Below are positions 7,461 through 7,603 of a stretch of DNA of 7,603 nucleotides, piece after piece. The notes beneath the pieces are model-generated. The model was not told the origin of the DNA. It did not search any database and was given only the letters and a program-made list of their open reading frames with translations. This DNA comes from an uncultured Cellvibrionales bacterium (GTDB lineage: Bacteria > Pseudomonadota > Gammaproteobacteria > Pseudomonadales > UBA7434): positions 1 through 7,603 of the forward strand of contig CALCNB010000025.1 of assembly GCA_937897785.1 (NCBI GenBank), written 5' to 3'. Made by a program: the position numbers and the translations under genes. Every line of letters starts with the position of its first letter. Within the stretch, counting starts at the first letter, position 1.

Positions 7461-7603
7461 AAAAAATGGATTTTATTTTTATCGATTTTTTGTTTCTCCT
7501 TAAGTGTTTTTGGAACTTTTCTTGTTAGGTCTGGTATATTAACAAGTGTTCATTCTTTTGCTTCTGATCCAACAAGAGGGCTTTTTATTTTGTTAATTTT
7601 TTT
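7461..7603 (+). CDS. ccmF: CcmF cytochrome c heme lyase, internal fragment running off the window
   Basis: CcmF is the inner-membrane heme lyase subunit of cytochrome c maturation system I, which attaches heme to CXXCH motifs. The + strand frame beginning at 7461 encodes 47 residues: WILFLSIFCFSLSVF, then GTFLVRSGILTSVHSFASDP, then TRGLFILLIFF. The middle block is the highly conserved CcmF core, whose periplasmic His (VHSFASDP) is a heme ligand in the family. Both ends are missing: the 3' side runs off the window, and the 5' side meets a TAA at 7458-7460, just before a run of eight A. The base composition is much more AT-rich than the rest. No other ccm gene is present. It is probably from another organism joined during assembly, though a true rearrangement cannot be excluded. 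Confidence 0.85.

Noticed and set aside
7466..7528. Small + strand ORF starting MDFIFIDFLFLL with an upstream AAGGAG, considered as a small membrane protein gene.
   Set aside because: The spacing from the Shine-Dalgarno-like sequence is about 17 bases, and the same DNA clearly encodes CcmF in another frame.
7474..7563. Minus-strand open stretch reading TLVNIPDLTRKVPKTLKEKQ, considered as the C-terminus of a gene upstream of lptE.
   Set aside because: It is the antisense shadow of the CcmF coding frame, has an internal TGA upstream and resembles no expected neighbour such as LeuS.

Overview
The window carries a compact, chromosomal cell-envelope and lipoate gene neighbourhood of a gammaproteobacterium. 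The gene order rodA, mltB, rlpA, dacA, ybeD (DUF493), lipB on the + strand, facing holA and lptE on the - strand, resembles the Pseudomonas and Cellvibrionales-like arrangement; the mltB between rodA and rlpA is typical of that group rather than of enterobacteria. Base composition of this part is roughly low-to-mid 40s % GC by eye. The exact genus cannot be read from the sequence.

Layout: positions 1-1086 hold rodA, entered from the left edge and lacking its very first codons. After 118 bases comes mltB (1205-2233), then rlpA (start ambiguous, preferred 2365, ending 3288), dacA (3299-4456), ybeD (4465-4764) and lipB (4764-5444). The last four are tightly packed, and ybeD and lipB share a TAATG. 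A small SnoaL/NTF2-like, ketosteroid-isomerase-type gene (5515-5943) has its own strong Shine-Dalgarno and sits in the slot where lipA is often found. A 73-base AT-rich convergent gap separates it from holA (7039-6017, - strand), which starts one base after the stop of lptE (- strand, 5' end missing).

Functionally, RodA extends glycan strands with its partner PBP2 (expected just left of the window). MltB and RlpA are lytic transglycosylases that cut glycan, and DacA trims pentapeptide stems. LptE belongs to the lipopolysaccharide export machinery, LipB starts protein lipoylation, and HolA is the clamp-loader delta subunit. These are conserved housekeeping genes.

The unusual part is the right end. 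From about 7440 the composition falls to about 27% GC, and the + strand encodes an unmistakable fragment of the cytochrome c heme lyase CcmF, with the motif GTFLVRSGILTSVHSFASDP. It abuts an lptE that has lost its signal peptide and lipobox. The most likely reading is a chimeric join to DNA of another, AT-rich organism (for example an alphaproteobacterial, SAR11-like one); a genuine rearrangement is less likely. I see no mobile element, CRISPR array, RNA gene or convincing undescribed system.
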